NCBI GenBank assembly: GCA_016647705.1 | Contig: CM028330.1 | Coordinates: forward strand, 35,601,534 to 35,665,533 | DNA length: 64,000 nucleotides | Direction: 5' to 3' | DNA from: Eucommia ulmoides | Taxonomy: Eukaryota > Streptophyta > Magnoliopsida > Garryales > Eucommiaceae | Shown here: positions 45,471 to 56,987 of the stretch, in pieces | Layout: the number at the start of each line of letters is the position of its first letter | Numbering within the stretch: the first letter of the stretch is position 1 | Made by a program: the position numbers and the translations under genes | The notes under the pieces: generated by a model | Databases searched by the model: none | Seen by the model: the letters and a program-made list of their open reading frames with translations, nothing else | Told to the model about the DNA's origin: nothing

Positions 45471-46711
45471 TCTATCCTTCAACGAGGGAGATGTTCTCCA
45501 CAACTCGCTCTTCATCCTTGAAGTAGTGCTTGATCCGCTCCCCGTTGACTCAGAAAGTTCGTTCATCTTCTCCTTCTAGCTCGATAGCACCAAATGGATA
45601 AATATGCTTGATCCAGAACGGTCCAGACCATCGGGACTTCAACTTTCCGGGAAAGAGTCTCAGCCTTGAATCAAACAATAAAACCTATTGGCCTGGACTG
45701 AACTCCCTCCAGACTATTATTTTATCATGCCACCTCTACGTTTTATCTTTGTAAAGCTTGGCATTCTCATAAGCCTCGTGCCAGAATTCCTCCATTTCAT
45801 TCAATTGAAGGAGACGTTGCGCACCAGAAGCTTTTATGTCAAAATTGAGTTTCTTAATTGCCCAGAATGCACGGTGCTCCAATTCAACGGGCAAATGACA
45901 CGCTTTCCCAAACACCAGTCGATATGAAAACATGCCGCTCGGTGTCTTAAAGGCCGTGCGATAAGCCCATAAAGCATCGTCAAGCTTCACCGCCCAATCC
46001 TTGCAATTAGTATGAACCGTTTTCTCCAGAATTCTTGATTTCTCAATTTGAAACTTCAGCTTGGCCATTTGTCTGTGGGTGGTATGGTAGTGCCACCTTA
46101 TGTCTAACCCCATATTTTACCAACAAAGCGTTTAGCATTTTGTTACAAAAGTGGGTTCCCTCATCACTAATTAAGGCTCGAGGTGTCCCGAACCGTGTCA
46201 TGACATTGTGCTGAAGGAACTTCAAAACCACTTTGGCATCATTGGTAGGTGTTGCTACGGCCTCGACCCATTTAGACACATAGTCCACCGTTAACAGAAT
46301 ATACTCCTTACCAAATGACAGCGGAAATGGCCCCATGAAATCTACGCCCCACACATCAAATAACTCAAGCTCAAGAATTGACGTCAGTGGCAATTCATGC
46401 CTTCTCGATATGTTACCCACCCTTTGACACCTATCACAGGTTTTCACAAACGTATATGAATCTTTAAACAAAGAAGGCCAGTAAAAACCTGATTAAAGTA
46501 CTTTCGATGCTATGCGAGTCGCACCAAAATGGCCGCCACAAGGTGATGAATGGCAATGGTAGAGAATACTAGTCATTTCCTCCTCCGGAACACATATCCG
46601 GATCACCTGATCAGTACATTTCTTGAATAGAAATGGCTCGTCCCACAGATAATACTTTGCATCAAAAAGAAATTTCTTCCTTTGGGCTCCCGTCAACTCA
46701 GGTGGTAACAC
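45471..46711 (-). pseudogene. pol: Athila-like integrase, broken
   Basis: 46711-46493 carries the zinc-binding segment ('HCHSSPCGGHFGATRIASKVL', which then stops). 46471-46043 continues with '[17 protein letters not shown]', then catalytic Asp in '[13 protein letters not shown]', second Asp in '[11 protein letters not shown]' and Glu in '[11 protein letters not shown]'. A TGA and then a one-base shift follow. 46113-45736 in the next frame gives '[34 protein letters not shown]'. The C-terminal 'FPGKLKSRWSGPFWIKH' with 'VNGERIKHYF' extends to about 45500. The catalytic triad is intact but the frame is not. Confidence 0.85.
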
Positions 46712-46747
46712 GTTACATGCAAGATAATTAACAATGTCCGCATACCA

Positions 46748-49042
46748 CTAAAGTGCATTTTCCACTGAAAATAGTTGTTCATCAGGGAATACTTCCGTGA
46801 TGCTAGACTCCTCACCAATGTCTTCTTGAATCAACCTCAACAAATGGTCGGCAACAACATTCTCACTCCCCTTTTTGTCCCTTATTTCAGCATCAAATTC
46901 TTGCAATAGAAGAATCCACCTTATCAATCTCGACTTGGCATCTTTCTTTGCAAATAAGTACCGGATAGCCACATGATCCATGTAGATAATCACTTTTGAC
47001 CCAATGATATAAGACCGAAATATATCACAAGCAAAGACCACCGCTAGCATTTCTTTCTCAGTTGTGGTGTAATTCTCCTGGGCATCATTCAATGTCTTAC
47101 TTGCATAATAGATTGAGCGGAAGATCTTCTCCTTCCATTGGCCTAACACCACGCCAACGGCATAGTCACTCGCATCGCACATTATCTCAAATGGCATTTC
47201 CCAATCCAGAGCAACCATTATTGGAGCCGTGATCAACTTCTCCTTTATTGCTTGAAAAGCCTCCATGCAAGCCTCATTGAATTTAAATAAGGTATCCTTC
47301 TCAAGAAGGTGACATAACAGCTTTACCGTCTTCGAGAAGTCCTTAATAAAGCGCCGGTAAAAACCGGCATGACCCAAGAAACTTCGAACTCCTTTCACAT
47401 TAATCGGTGGCGGAAGCTTCTCAATCGTTTCAATCTTTGCTCGGTCCACCTCAAGCCCCTTAGAAGAGACTCGATGACCTAAGACGATCCCCTCATTAAC
47501 CATAAAGTGGCACTTCTCCCAATTTAGAATCAAATTCTTCTCCTCACATCGGTCAAGAACAAGCGCCAGATTGTAGAGACAGTGATCAAATGACGACCCA
47601 AAGACTAAGAAGTCATCCATGAAGATTTCCATTTTCTCCTCTACCATATCAGAAAATATCGCCATCATACACCGTTGGAAAGTTGCCGGTGCATTGCAAA
47701 GGCCAAACGGCATACGTCGATAAGCAAATGTTCCATATGGGCATGTGAAAGTAGTATTCTCTTGGTCTTCCGGTACAATGGCTATTTGATTGTAACCTGA
47801 ATAGCCATCAAGAAAGAAATAGTACTTATATTCGGCTAATCGATCTAGCATTTGGTCAATGACAGAAAGAGGAAAATGATAATTCCTCATCACATTATTC
47901 AGTCTTCTATAATCAATGCATACACGCCATCCCGTGATGGTCCGTGTAGGAATAAGGTCGTCCTTCTCATTCTTCACCACCGTCATACCTCCTTTCTTGG
48001 GCACCACTTGCATCGGGCTAACCCACTCACTATCGGATATAGCGTATATAATTCCCGTATTCAAGAGCTTCAACACCTCCTCTCTCACCACTTTCTTTAT
48101 AGCCGAATTTAGCCATCGTTGATGTTCAATGGAGGGTTTGAATTCATCCTCCATCAAAATCTTATGCATACAAATCGAGGGGCTAATTCCTTTTATATCC
48201 GAAATAGACCAAGCAAAAGCGGATCGGTGCCTCTTCAAGATTTTCAGCAGCTTACTATCCTCTTCTTCTGTCAGAGTTGATGAAATTATAACTGGATCGG
48301 TTAAATTTTCTCCCAAAACGATATACTGAAGGTGTCCCGGTAATTGCTTGAGTAATAACCCACCGTGAGGCAGATTTGATTTATCGGGAGAGTTTTCAAC
48401 TTCTTCAATCTTTGCCACATGAATAGGATTTTCTACGTCTTTAGATTGAGCATCCAAAGTCAGCACATAGTCCACAACCTCAAGTTCCGTGGTAGAGCCT
48501 TCTTCACCAAGATCCCCCATAGATAAGGAATTGGTGAGTGTATGCTCTAATGAATCCATCTCCATAGTTACAAGAAAGAACTCATTCACGCAAGAGTCCA
48601 CAACGTCAACTCGATTGCAATTGAGAGGTTCATTCGGAAAGTTCATAGTTCTAAAGATGTTGAACCTTATCTCTTCATCATTGACTTTTAACGTCAGATT
48701 TTCGTTATGCACATCAATCAAGGCCTTTCCCATTGCAAGGAAAGGTCTTCCCAGGATGATCGGGATTTCTCTATCTTCTTCCATTTCAAGCACAACGAAA
48801 TCCACCGGAAATATGAATTTATCTGCCTTCACTAGCACATCCTCAATGATACCTTTCGGATAAGTTAATGAACGATCCGCCATTTGAAGAGAGATCGTTG
48901 TCGGCTTTGCACTTCCAAGTCCTAACTTCCGATAAACGAAAGAAGGCATTAAATTAATACTCGCCCCAAGATCACAAAGCGCCTTATCAAAATGAGATTT
49001 CCCGATAGTACACGGAATTGTGAAACTACTAGGATCCTTCAA
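46748..49042 (-). pseudogene. pol: Athila-like protease, reverse transcriptase and RNase H (764 codons open)
   Basis: The longest open frame in the window. It is part of a longer gag-pol frame, entered here after a TAG at 49105-49103. Protease active site ALCDLGASINLMP lies at residues ~21-33 and LGRPFLA at ~97. The RT runs ~320-510, with WRVCIDYRRLNN, FFLDGYSGYNQI, MPFGLCNAPATFQRCM and the catalytic FMDD at 474-477. The RT thumb (GVRSFLGHAGFYRRFIKDFS) and RNase H (MCDASDYAVGVVLGQ, TEKEMLAVV, YMDH, GSENVVADHL) follow to ~735. The DLGAS and FMDD forms are typical of Athila-type elements. A TAG at 46750-46748 separates it from the integrase, which is in the same frame. Confidence 0.93.
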
Positions 49043-49102
49043 TTTGGTAGGTAACTTTGTTTGTAGTATTGCACTATACTCCTCAGTTAGCTTAACCGTT
49101 TC

Positions 49103-50811
49103 CTAATCCTCTAACTTCCTCTTCTTTGTCATGATGTCCTTCAAGAACTTGCCATAGTTGGGCATTTGTTCCAATGCATCCGCAAAAGGTATGTTGATGT
49201 GGATTTTCTTGAAGATTTCAAGAAATTTCTCAACTTGAGCATCCAACTTCCTCTTTTGGAATCTTTGAGGATATGGCAATGGGGTTGCTAGAATTGGTGG
49301 ATTCTCTGAAAATGTTACTCGCCTCGGTATCACTCTTTCATCTTTTCTTCTCTCCTCAACTTTCTCTTTATTATTATCCCCATTCATGTCTTCACTCGGC
49401 TTCTCCTTTCCTTCATCGATGTTTACTTCAACTTCCTCCTCCGTACTAGTTCTTGGTTCATCATGCGAAAACTCACGACTCACACCCGGCTCGGTTTCCA
49501 TAGGCCTTCTCACTTCCACGTCTCTTCCGCTCCTTAACTTAATCGTCTTGCATTCCCGAGAGTTGGTTTCCATGTTTCTTGGAAACTTCCCCTTTTGTTG
49601 CTCTTGAATGGCCCTAGCAAGTTGCGCGATTTGAGTCTCAAGAGCCTTCACCGTAGCGTTAGTGTTTGTACAAGTGGTATCAATAGAGTCCAGCCGTGTT
49701 TCATGTTTGTTCAGCCGATTATGCGTCTCACGCATCATAGTCTGCGTCTCCTTCATAAATGAACCCAAAACCTCATCCAAATTTGACTTCAGATTGTGCA
49801 TTGGTGGTTGTTGCATTGGACGATTGGATTGCATTGGATACCCCGAAGCTTGATTTTCATAACCCGAAGGTGGCCGCAAAGCGTTCTGATTATTCACATA
49901 TAAGAAGTTCTCATGGTTACGAAGTCCAAGATTGTAATGAGTCAGAATGTTGGTAGCCGGCCTGAAAGTGTATACACAATTGTTTAGAAAATAGCATTCC
50001 TCGAACTCGTTATGCAATCCGGATTGAAAACAACTTGCTGCTATCTCCTCTCCTTGACTCGACAAAGCTCATTTTGTAGACAAGGCGATCAATTGATCCA
50101 AGAGCTTGGACACTTGGGCCGATAACGTTGCAATATGGTCAGATTCTTGGATAGAAGTGACCCGTCTTCCCGTGTTCCTCTCATTCGGCCATTGATAATT
50201 ATTAGCCACCATTTCTTCCAATAATGCATTTGCTTCGGTAAGGGTTTTGGACAACAACGATCCCTCTGAGGCTGCATCAACTATCGTTCTAGTATGTCCA
50301 TCCAACCCGTTATAAAATAATTGGGTTTGAAACCAATCTTGATAACCGTGTTGGGGGCACCTTTTCAATAAGTCCTTAAATCTCTCCCATGCCTCAAATA
50401 ACGGCTCAAAATCTCTCTGGCGAAACTGCACAATCTCGCCTCGGAGTTGAGAAGTCTTCAAAGGTGGAAAGAACTTAGTGAGGAACCTTTATACAAGGTC
50501 CTCCCAAGTATTAATGCTCCCCGGTTGAAACGACTGAAACCATCCCCTTGCTCTATCTTGTAAGGAGAACGAAAATAACCTCAACCTTATAACATCTTCG
50601 GCAACTCCATTAATCTTGACAGTATCACAAATCTCAAGAAAGGTTTCCAAGTATACGTTAGGGTCTTCATGAAGGTTCCCTCCATACTAGTTTTGCTGAA
50701 CCATATTGATTAGGGCAGGCTTCAATTCGAAGTTATTTGACTGGATCGGCTGCCTTCGGATCCCTGAATAGTTATCCAACATGAGTGCCGATAATAGTCC
50801 CTAAGGACTCA
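49103..50811 (-). pseudogene. gag: Athila-like gag, broken by nonsense codons
   Basis: One frame from an ATG at about 50811 through 50461-50069 and 50065-49103 continues directly into pol (same frame). It carries several stops, including TAG just after the start, TAA near 50490 and TGA between 50069 and 50065. The capsid-type region has 'FELKPALINMV', 'FSFSLQDRARGWFQS', 'TKFFPPLKTSQLRGEI' and 'QRDFEPLFEAWERFKDLLKRCPQHG', the Athila gag pattern. The C-terminal half is charged and coil-forming ('ALETQIAQLARAIQEQQKGKF'), then Pro-rich 'FSENPPILATPLPYPQRF' before the protease. It would form the capsid. Confidence 0.85.
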
Positions 50812-51071
50812 TTGTGGCCTCTCCTGCTCCGGAGGTTGAAGTGCTTGTGGCTCCGGTAGTTGTGGAACATTTTCACGTCCCCCGGCCATAGCGGTAGAAT
50901 TTTTCTCTTTCTGTTTAGCAATACGTTGACTACACCGCATGCACTGCTCAAATTCAATAGATAAATCAAATAAATAAATGAATTGAATGAAATTTAAAAG
51001 CAAAAAAATTATTGTGATTAACATTCAACTACTTGATCTCAATATCAACTCAATTGAAAAACACATTGCCG
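50812..51071 (-). other. Leader between primer site and gag
   Basis: Untranslated leader of the Athila-like element. A short open frame (51024-50812, ending ..PPEQERPQ) overlaps it and is not recognised as a protein. AT-rich near the primer site. Confidence 0.5.
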
Positions 51072-51089
51072 TCCCCGACAACGGTGCCA
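51072..51089 (-). promoter_or_regulatory. Primer-binding site, tRNA-Asp type
   Basis: Minus strand TGGCACCGTTGTCGGGGA, six bases after the 5' LTR terminus. It is complementary to the tRNA-Asp 3' end used by Athila elements (consensus TGGCGCCGTTGCCGGGGA), with two differences. Confidence 0.88.
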
Positions 51090-51095
51090 AAAACT

Positions 51096-52707
51096 TGTAC
51101 GCGTGAGGATTCACAACCATACTCCTCGCGGTAATTGGACTACTCGCAAGTGTACGAGGTCTAGTTTTAATATAATGGATCTTGTAAGATCGGATATCGT
51201 TCCACTGGGATTGGCAGGTAATTCGGTTGAGTATTGCGATTTAGATAGTTTAATATTATCTCGACTAATCAAATTTTGTTTGTTTTCTATTTAATATACT
51301 AAGATAAACGAAAACTATGAAGTTAGTTCTAATTACACTAATTACTTAGGTATTGATTTCTTTCACACAATGCATAATCGAAGTCATTAAGTTAGCTATA
51401 ATGGTTTTCTATCTAGTCCGACAATCTATGTTTCAATAATTCATCTGCTATCTCTCCCGAGTGTAAGACGGGGGATTACACAATTTCGTGTCAACAAAGA
51501 AGTCCCCTTCAATGCCTTAACGACCCTAGGCAACGTGAGTATTTAGCCAACGTCATGGATTTCATACATTCTAACACCCTCCTAGGTCGTTAGAACGTCA
51601 CGTTGTATTTACCCTAGTCCGAATGCAGGGTTACCTCTCCCGAGTGTCAAACCCCGTATTCTTGGTTTATCAATACAAGCATAATATCAAGAATAATGGT
51701 AAACACAATTGGATTTAGACAAACAACACATTAAAGTAACACTAATTCATTCAACTTAACAATTACATGATTTCAACTACACCTAAGTAACATTTAACTA
51801 ATAGTATAAGATCTTAGCCATATACCATACAAAATAAGAGGGATTCAACATTCTTAGATATGAGAAAGTGATTACAAAGATAAAAACAAGAGAGAAACAA
51901 TCAAATCTGGAAGTGAAACGGTTCACTGTCGCTAATGATCGATCCACAAGTGATCCTTCTTTGTCCGAATGATGAACCTCCTTCTTGATCTTCAAAATAT
52001 AGCTTAAGAGCTTTCTACTAGGGTTAGGGTTCTTCAACTCCTTGTTTCAGATGTGGGAAAGGGGTATATATAGGCCTAGGGGTTCAAAAATATCTAAACA
52101 TATATTTTGGGTTGTTCTGCGAATTCCGCCTAAGCGGTAGAATCTTCGCCTAGGCGGAGTTTAAGTCGGTTAGAATTTCGCCTAGGCGATGGTTTCTTCG
52201 CCTAGGCGGAGGACTAAATTCTTGGGCCCCCTTTCTTTCTGACGGATTTCCCCCTAGGCGGTAGCTACTTCGCCTAGGTAGATTTACAACAGTGCAGCTC
52301 TTCCAGCAGTTCAGCACTTCCAACGTTCTGATGGATTTTCGCCTAAGCGGTGGAAAATTCGCTTAGGCGGATTTCGATACTTCAGCCCTTGCAACCTTCT
52401 GACAGATTTTCGCCTAGGCGGTGGAAACTTCGCCTAAGCAGATTTCAACTCTTCAGTATTTGTAACTTTCTGATGAATTTTCACCTAAGCGGTAGATAGT
52501 TCGCCTAGGCGGAATTGCGTTGTTCTTTGAAACCTCATTTTCTCATCTTTTTTGCTACCCTTTTCTCCACATTTCGCTTGGTTTGCCGATTGTTTACTTC
52601 CCTTCTCCTGACTAATAAAAACAGCTAAAAAAGTATTCAAACTCAAATAAAATACTCGAAAACTGGAAAATTTAGTTTATAATTAGATAAGTATTTTGCA
52701 CCTATCA
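51096..52707 (-). repeat. Athila-like 5' LTR (1,612 bp)
   Basis: Minus strand runs TGATAGGTGC to CGCGTACA. The CGCCTAGGCGG array (52513-52126) comes first. A TATA-like 'cctatatatacccc' (about 52075) and a leader follow ~50 bp downstream. This order (array, TATA, leader) supports the array being in U3. Confidence 0.93.
52126..52513 (-). promoter_or_regulatory. U3 motif array CCGCCTAAGCGG / CGCCTAGGCGG
   Basis: Alternating near-perfect palindromes CCGCCTAAGCGG (52126-52137) and CGCCTAGGCGG (from 52147), centres 20 bp apart, repeated with spacers over ~390 bp. It ends ~50 bp upstream of the TATA-like box on the element's strand. Confidence 0.85.
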
Positions 52708-53301
52708 ATAGCCCCTAATATATATAGGCATCGTAGATGATTAGTCGGGCCTAAACACAGTTAATTAGTCAAAACCCTGTGTTTAGGCCATAATTTGGTC
52801 CATTTAGGAGATAATTATTGGGTTTGGGCTTTTGGGCCCATTTGGCAAAGCCCACGGGCCTCTGTCAGACATGTGATGGTGAGCTGGTAGAAGATAATGG
52901 AGATCTATAGAGTTTCGGTGGGAAAACAAGACGGAATGAGGAGTCGGTCGAGGTGAATGGCTGAGTCCCTGAAATTGTCCATTTAGGGCAAGGCACAGAG
53001 CTCAAGGTGACACGTCCATACGAGGCACCTTGCTCCTCCCTAGATGAAAAGAAGATTCCAGGGAGGAGTCGTGATCGGTGTATGTTCCAGTGTGAAGTTG
53101 CAGATTCCGAAATGCATATCAGTACAAGTACGGACAAGTGGCTGAGTCCTATGTACTGATTCAGTGGTGCCCAAAAATATTCTCATCAGTTTTCCCCTAG
53201 CCTTATGCGGCGAGGGAAGTGAGACGGTCAAGGATATCAATTCCTGGTTGGAATAGGTGTCCTAGAGACTTCGAAGTACGAGAAACTCTTATGGTCGACA
53301 T

Positions 53302-53655
53302 TTTTCCAAAGGTTAACTTTTTCTAATGAGCTAATTCGAAATAGGCTCCCATACAATCAGGGTTCGGAGTCAGGTAGCATAACAGAGTGACCCCGAATTT
53401 CTTTGATTTTCAAGACAACACTTTTCCCACAATTAGCTTTTCTAGGGACGAATTTGAAATAGGCTGCCATTAAGTCGGGGTCCGAGGTCAAGTAGCACGG
53501 CAGGGAGACCTCGAATTTCTTTAATTTTCAGGACGACGCTTTACCCACATTAACTTTTCTAGGGAGCGAATTTGAAATAGGCTCCCATACGGCTCGGGTT
53601 CGGGGTCAGGTAGCACGGCAGGATAACCCTAAATTTCTTTGATTTTCACAGTGGT
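53302..53655. repeat. Three tandem units of ~118 bp
   Basis: Units start near 53302, 53422 and 53540. Each contains 'gaa(a/t)taggct(c/g)ccat', then 'ggtca(g/a)gtagca' and 'aatttctttgattttca'. They are moderately diverged. No coding. Confidence 0.85.
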
Positions 53656-53839
53656 ACTCGTTTGAACCATGAACAAATCCCTAGCATGGACAGGCCTTCA
53701 CCACAGAAAAGATAAGAGCGTGCCCCGGAAGGGGGGTGCACGATGCAAACGGCCAGGGGACGAGGCAAGCACGACCCTCGGGGGTTCCAGGCATATATGG
53801 TGGGTAGCCGAGCTCCTCTAAACCCCTACTGGACCGCAA

Positions 53840-53998
53840 TCGGCCCATAGAGCTAGTCCGCAAATGGCCTCTTGGGCCAGTATCCTCAATTGGCCCCCAT
53901 GGGCTAGCTTCACGCTAGCCCACGTGGGCCAGTGCCCAGCACCCAACGCTGGCCCACATAAGTGAGTGCTTGGTCAGCCCTCATGGGCCAGCCAAAAG
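53840..53998 (+). promoter_or_regulatory. GGGCCA / TGGCCC array upstream of a TATA-like box
   Basis: At least eight TGGGCC or GGCCCA words in both orientations over ~160 bp, ending ~100 bp before tataaatag at 54094. TGGGCC is the core of plant site II elements bound by TCP-type factors. The link to regulation is inferred. Confidence 0.55.
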
Positions 53999-54161
53999 TT
54001 AGCTGGCAGGTGGCGCGCCGATAGAGCGCTACAACATTGCGCGTGTGGCGCCACCCCACAGCATCGGCATGTCTTTTTGTGCTCTATTTTTTGTATAAAT
54101 AGGAAGCTAAGCCTCATTCAAACGTATTCAAGTTCTCTAGGCATTCTCTCTAAGAAATTTT

Positions 54162-54986
54162 TTGCACGGTATTTTTTTTCTTTATTTCAAAATGTTTTCT
54201 CGCATTTCTAGCTCTGAATATTCTTTCTTCTCTAGGAGCAGCTTAGGCTTTAGTGCATTGGAGCGAGTATCTCCTACTCTTGGGAATGCCGAACAACACA
54301 TGAGCGCTCCAAGCTCGCCCTTTTCTTCTCTGGCGGTTGGGACACCATCACTTAGGGGAAAACCCTCCTTGACTAACCTGGTGTCCGTGGTCGATTACCC
54401 TGACGAGCACGGAGGAAAAGGTTCTTCGCGGGAGCCTATTTTTGTAGCCATTTCGGAGGAGGAGGATCGTGTAACAAAGACGATGTTTCTCCGGGCGATT
54501 CTACCATGGCCGGTATGCGGTCCGGGACCTGAGATTCTACTCTCTGATATTCCCGTCCAGAGTCTTCTTTGGGATCTTCATTCTAATGTAACCAAGAAGG
54601 ATTTAATGAAAGCCCATAGCCTATTCACCTTTCCAGGTTCTGTCGTGACGAGGATCCCTAATGCTGACCAGAAGGCACATCAACCACCCTCGAGCTTCAT
54701 TACAGTGTTTCTTCACCAGCTAGATATCGAACTTTTCTTTCCTATTCACCCCTGGGTCCGAGCGATTTGTAAGAAGCTCGGTTTGTGCTCATCACAACTA
54801 GCTCTAGGTGGCATGAAGATAGTGATAGCGGCCTACATTATCTTCAAGGCGGAGTGGATTGAACTGAGCTTAAAAAAAATTTGTGCTCTTTTCTCTGCTA
54901 AGTCCCTGTCTTTGGGTGTTGGGTGGTTCTACGTGTCCTCCAGGTCAGTGTTCCTAACTGACACGAATGCTCGTACGCAAAAGTAG
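54162..54986 (+). pseudogene. Gag-like ORF of a plant gypsy-type element, 5' part (split by the 55630-62284 insertion)
   Basis: A 274-codon open frame; the likely start is an internal ATG (54192 or 54300). The C-terminal half has VFLHQLDIELFFPIHPWVRAI, CKKLGLCSSQLALGG and KIVIAAYIIF, like the 'putative gypsy-type transposon' (Transposase_28-like) proteins. In those the pattern is 'PL.PF...L....L...QL.PN....V..F'. The frame stops at 54986, but similar sequence ('YFYLGGDGWEF', 'KNHLIPIQWHWG') continues with stops to about 55140. The 3' part resumes after the inserted element at 62285. Dead gene; exact family uncertain. Confidence 0.55.
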
Positions 54987-55629
54987 AAACCAAGGTACTT
55001 TTACCTTGGTGGCGATGGCTGGGAGTTCAGCCCTGATGAGAAGAATCACTTGATTCCTATTCAATGGCACTGGGGATGAATTAGTAAGAAACTTTTAGTG
55101 GTGGTTTAGAACGGTACTCTAGCCATTAGCACTTACTGGGTTCCTATCGCATTTTTGCAGAGAGTGAAAAACAGGGCAGGAGGGTGCACAGGGCACAAGA
55201 GCTCCATCCAGAAATTGTTGTGCTGAGAGAGAAAGGATCTTAAGGACACCTTTCAACCAGCTAAACAAGTTGCTGAGCTTGATTCTATACGATATTCTCT
55301 TCTACTGAGCCCCGTCTCTGCCGTCCACTGAGCTTCCTTTGAGGCTTGAGAATAGTAAGAATTTTTTTTTATAAGCTATTTCTTATATCTGATGTTTGTT
55401 ATTCTAAGTCATGATCTCTTGAAAAGCATAGATAATGTTACTTTGTTGAGGAAGCTTGCTGCCAAGAAGAAGGCTAGGGCCACAGAGCTCCACTATTAAG
55501 CAATGACAAACTTCTCAAGGTGGTAGCCCACCTTCCCAACTTCTGACTCACACTAGGGTGAAAATTAGAGAGTCTGGGCCCAGCGCACGGGGGCAGGATA
55601 CTATGGTAACTCCGTAAGAGAAGGGCAAG
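54987..55629 (+). pseudogene. Decayed continuation of the gag-like ORF
   Basis: Frames with several stops continue the upstream protein (Trp-rich, then basic 'AAKKKARATEL'). The last bases GGGCAAG form the left target site of the next element. Confidence 0.4.
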
Positions 55630-56437
55630 CGATGAGAATATATCAGCTGCACCAAGAAATCCGTTGCATGTTCCAATTGGCCCAATAACAAAGGTAAGGG
55701 CAAAAAGATTTAAATAAGCACTTATTGGGCTTATTTGAGAGATTGGGGCTGAAACTACGATGGTAAAGCCTAAATTAGGCCCATCAGACAATCAAGACCT
55801 AGTCCACCTCATCAAGGTAAGCGAATGGGATTAAAGCGTGATCTTGAACGGGCTAAGAATGAGACCCACGAATTTTATTTTATTAATTTAAAGTCTTTTA
55901 ATTATTTTTAGGCTAATTTGTAAGGTTTGATTGCAAAGTAAATCTTTTCCTTTTCCAACTAGGAATGTAAGACAAATTAGGAAGCTTCCTTATTAAGAAT
56001 TTAGCAATTAGATTTTAGGGTTTCCTTTTTCCTCCGTGTAGACCCACAAATTTCCAAGTGTACTAGGGTTTCTTTCTTATTCTCTTGGCCGTCTATTTAA
56101 GGGGCTATGTAGACCTACGAATTTCACACTTTTGATATTGATTAATATATTTTGGGAGAGTTTTCTCTTGAGTTCTTCAAAGAACTTTTCTGAACTTATC
56201 AAGTTTTCTTGTGGCATTCAACTTCTTTGGTTCATGATTCTTTTGTAATCATTGGGTCAAAGATTCTCTTATACCTTTAGTTCGCGTTTCATTTATAAAC
56301 GTCGGGTCAAGGTAATCTATCAACTTTCTGTATTTTCTTATGTTCTTCGTTTTCAAATCTGAATTTAGATTAGATCCTTTGCGAAGAAACCCTAAATTGG
56401 TTTCGGGTCTCAATAATCCTTGGTGAGGTTCGTATCA
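55630..56437 (+). repeat. Ty3 element 5' LTR (808 bp)
   Basis: Runs from CGATGAGAATATATCAG to GGTTCGTATCA. A TATA-like 'gtctatttaagg' lies near 56091. Site II-like words (GGGCTT, AGGCCCATC) lie near 55726-55784. Confidence 0.92.
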
Positions 56438-56439
56438 TT

Positions 56440-56450
56440 TGGTATCAGAG
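56440..56450 (+). promoter_or_regulatory. Primer-binding site, tRNA-Met type
   Basis: TGGTATCAGAG two bases after the 5' LTR. Standard initiator-tRNA-Met primer match. Confidence 0.9.
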
Positions 56451-56987
56451 TAAGGTTTAAATCAAGTTTCATCTATCGTTTTTATATTTTTTTTTCTTTC
56501 CTTCATTGTAATCAATTCATTCATACGTTAAAATTTTCTTGGCCAAAATATATAATCAAATCTGGTCAATTTTCGTTTTTTCTTAGTGTGCATTTTCAAA
56601 TCTCAATTTAAAGTTGCTATATTTCAAAAAAAAAAAAAATCAGCAACCCCCCCCCAAAAAAATTGAGAATTATTTCTTCTTATTCTATGCCATAAACTTT
56701 TCTTTGTGCTCTTCTTGTTCGCTTTGTTTTCGTTCCTAAAATCTCAATCTTAGTGAATCAATTTGTTGAGTTTGGATTCCTACAAGGAAATTTCTGATAG
56801 AAATTGGTTAAGTTCAATAAATAACTAAAAAAATGAACTAAAGAGTGGAAAAAAACAAGAGAGTGTGAGCTCATAAGAGGGTAAAAGTCGAATTTGAGTG
56901 ATACACGAGTGGAGTGACATAGTTTGAGTATAAACACGTGAGGAGTGTTTGTGAGGTTAGCTAACTTTGTTTTGCAAGTTACTAAAC
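56451..56987 (+). other. Untranslated leader of the Ty3 element
   Basis: Non-coding, with a poly-A and poly-C stretch (about 56626-56662). No gene. Confidence 0.5.

Larger units (their letters stand above)
39741..52707 (-). mobile_element. Full-length Athila-like Ty3 retrotransposon, 12,967 bp
   Basis: 3' LTR 39741-41314 (1,574 bp) and 5' LTR 51096-52707 (1,612 bp), both TG..CA, with a perfect ATAGC target duplication at 39736-39740 and 52708-52712. On the minus strand the order is 5' LTR, tRNA-Asp-type primer site (51089-51072), gag, protease, RT, RNase H, integrase (protease to integrase in Ty3 order), a non-coding spacer with a motif array, a separate third ORF, ~1.8 kb non-coding sequence, polypurine tract and 3' LTR. 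The LTRs are very alike apart from one ~38 bp unit, so the insertion is fairly recent. Gag-pol and the third ORF contain nonsense codons and pol has one frameshift, so this copy is not autonomous now. Confidence 0.95.
52713..54161 (+). mobile_element. LTR-like upstream part of an older retroelement
   Basis: Gene-free. Holds a three-unit ~118 bp tandem repeat, a GGGCCA-rich array and a TATA-like box (tataaatag, 54094-54102), followed by a leader into the ORF at 54162. It was contiguous with 39350-39740 before the Athila-like insertion. Its LTR borders and primer site were not identified, so the family is uncertain. Antisense short frames here are noise. Confidence 0.45.

Noticed and set aside
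47852-48863. Several plus-strand frames opposite RT and protease
   Set aside because: Antisense shadows of the long pol frame.
52865-53240. Minus-strand frames in the older element's LTR-like part
   Set aside because: Short, unlike any family, and inside non-coding repeat sequence.
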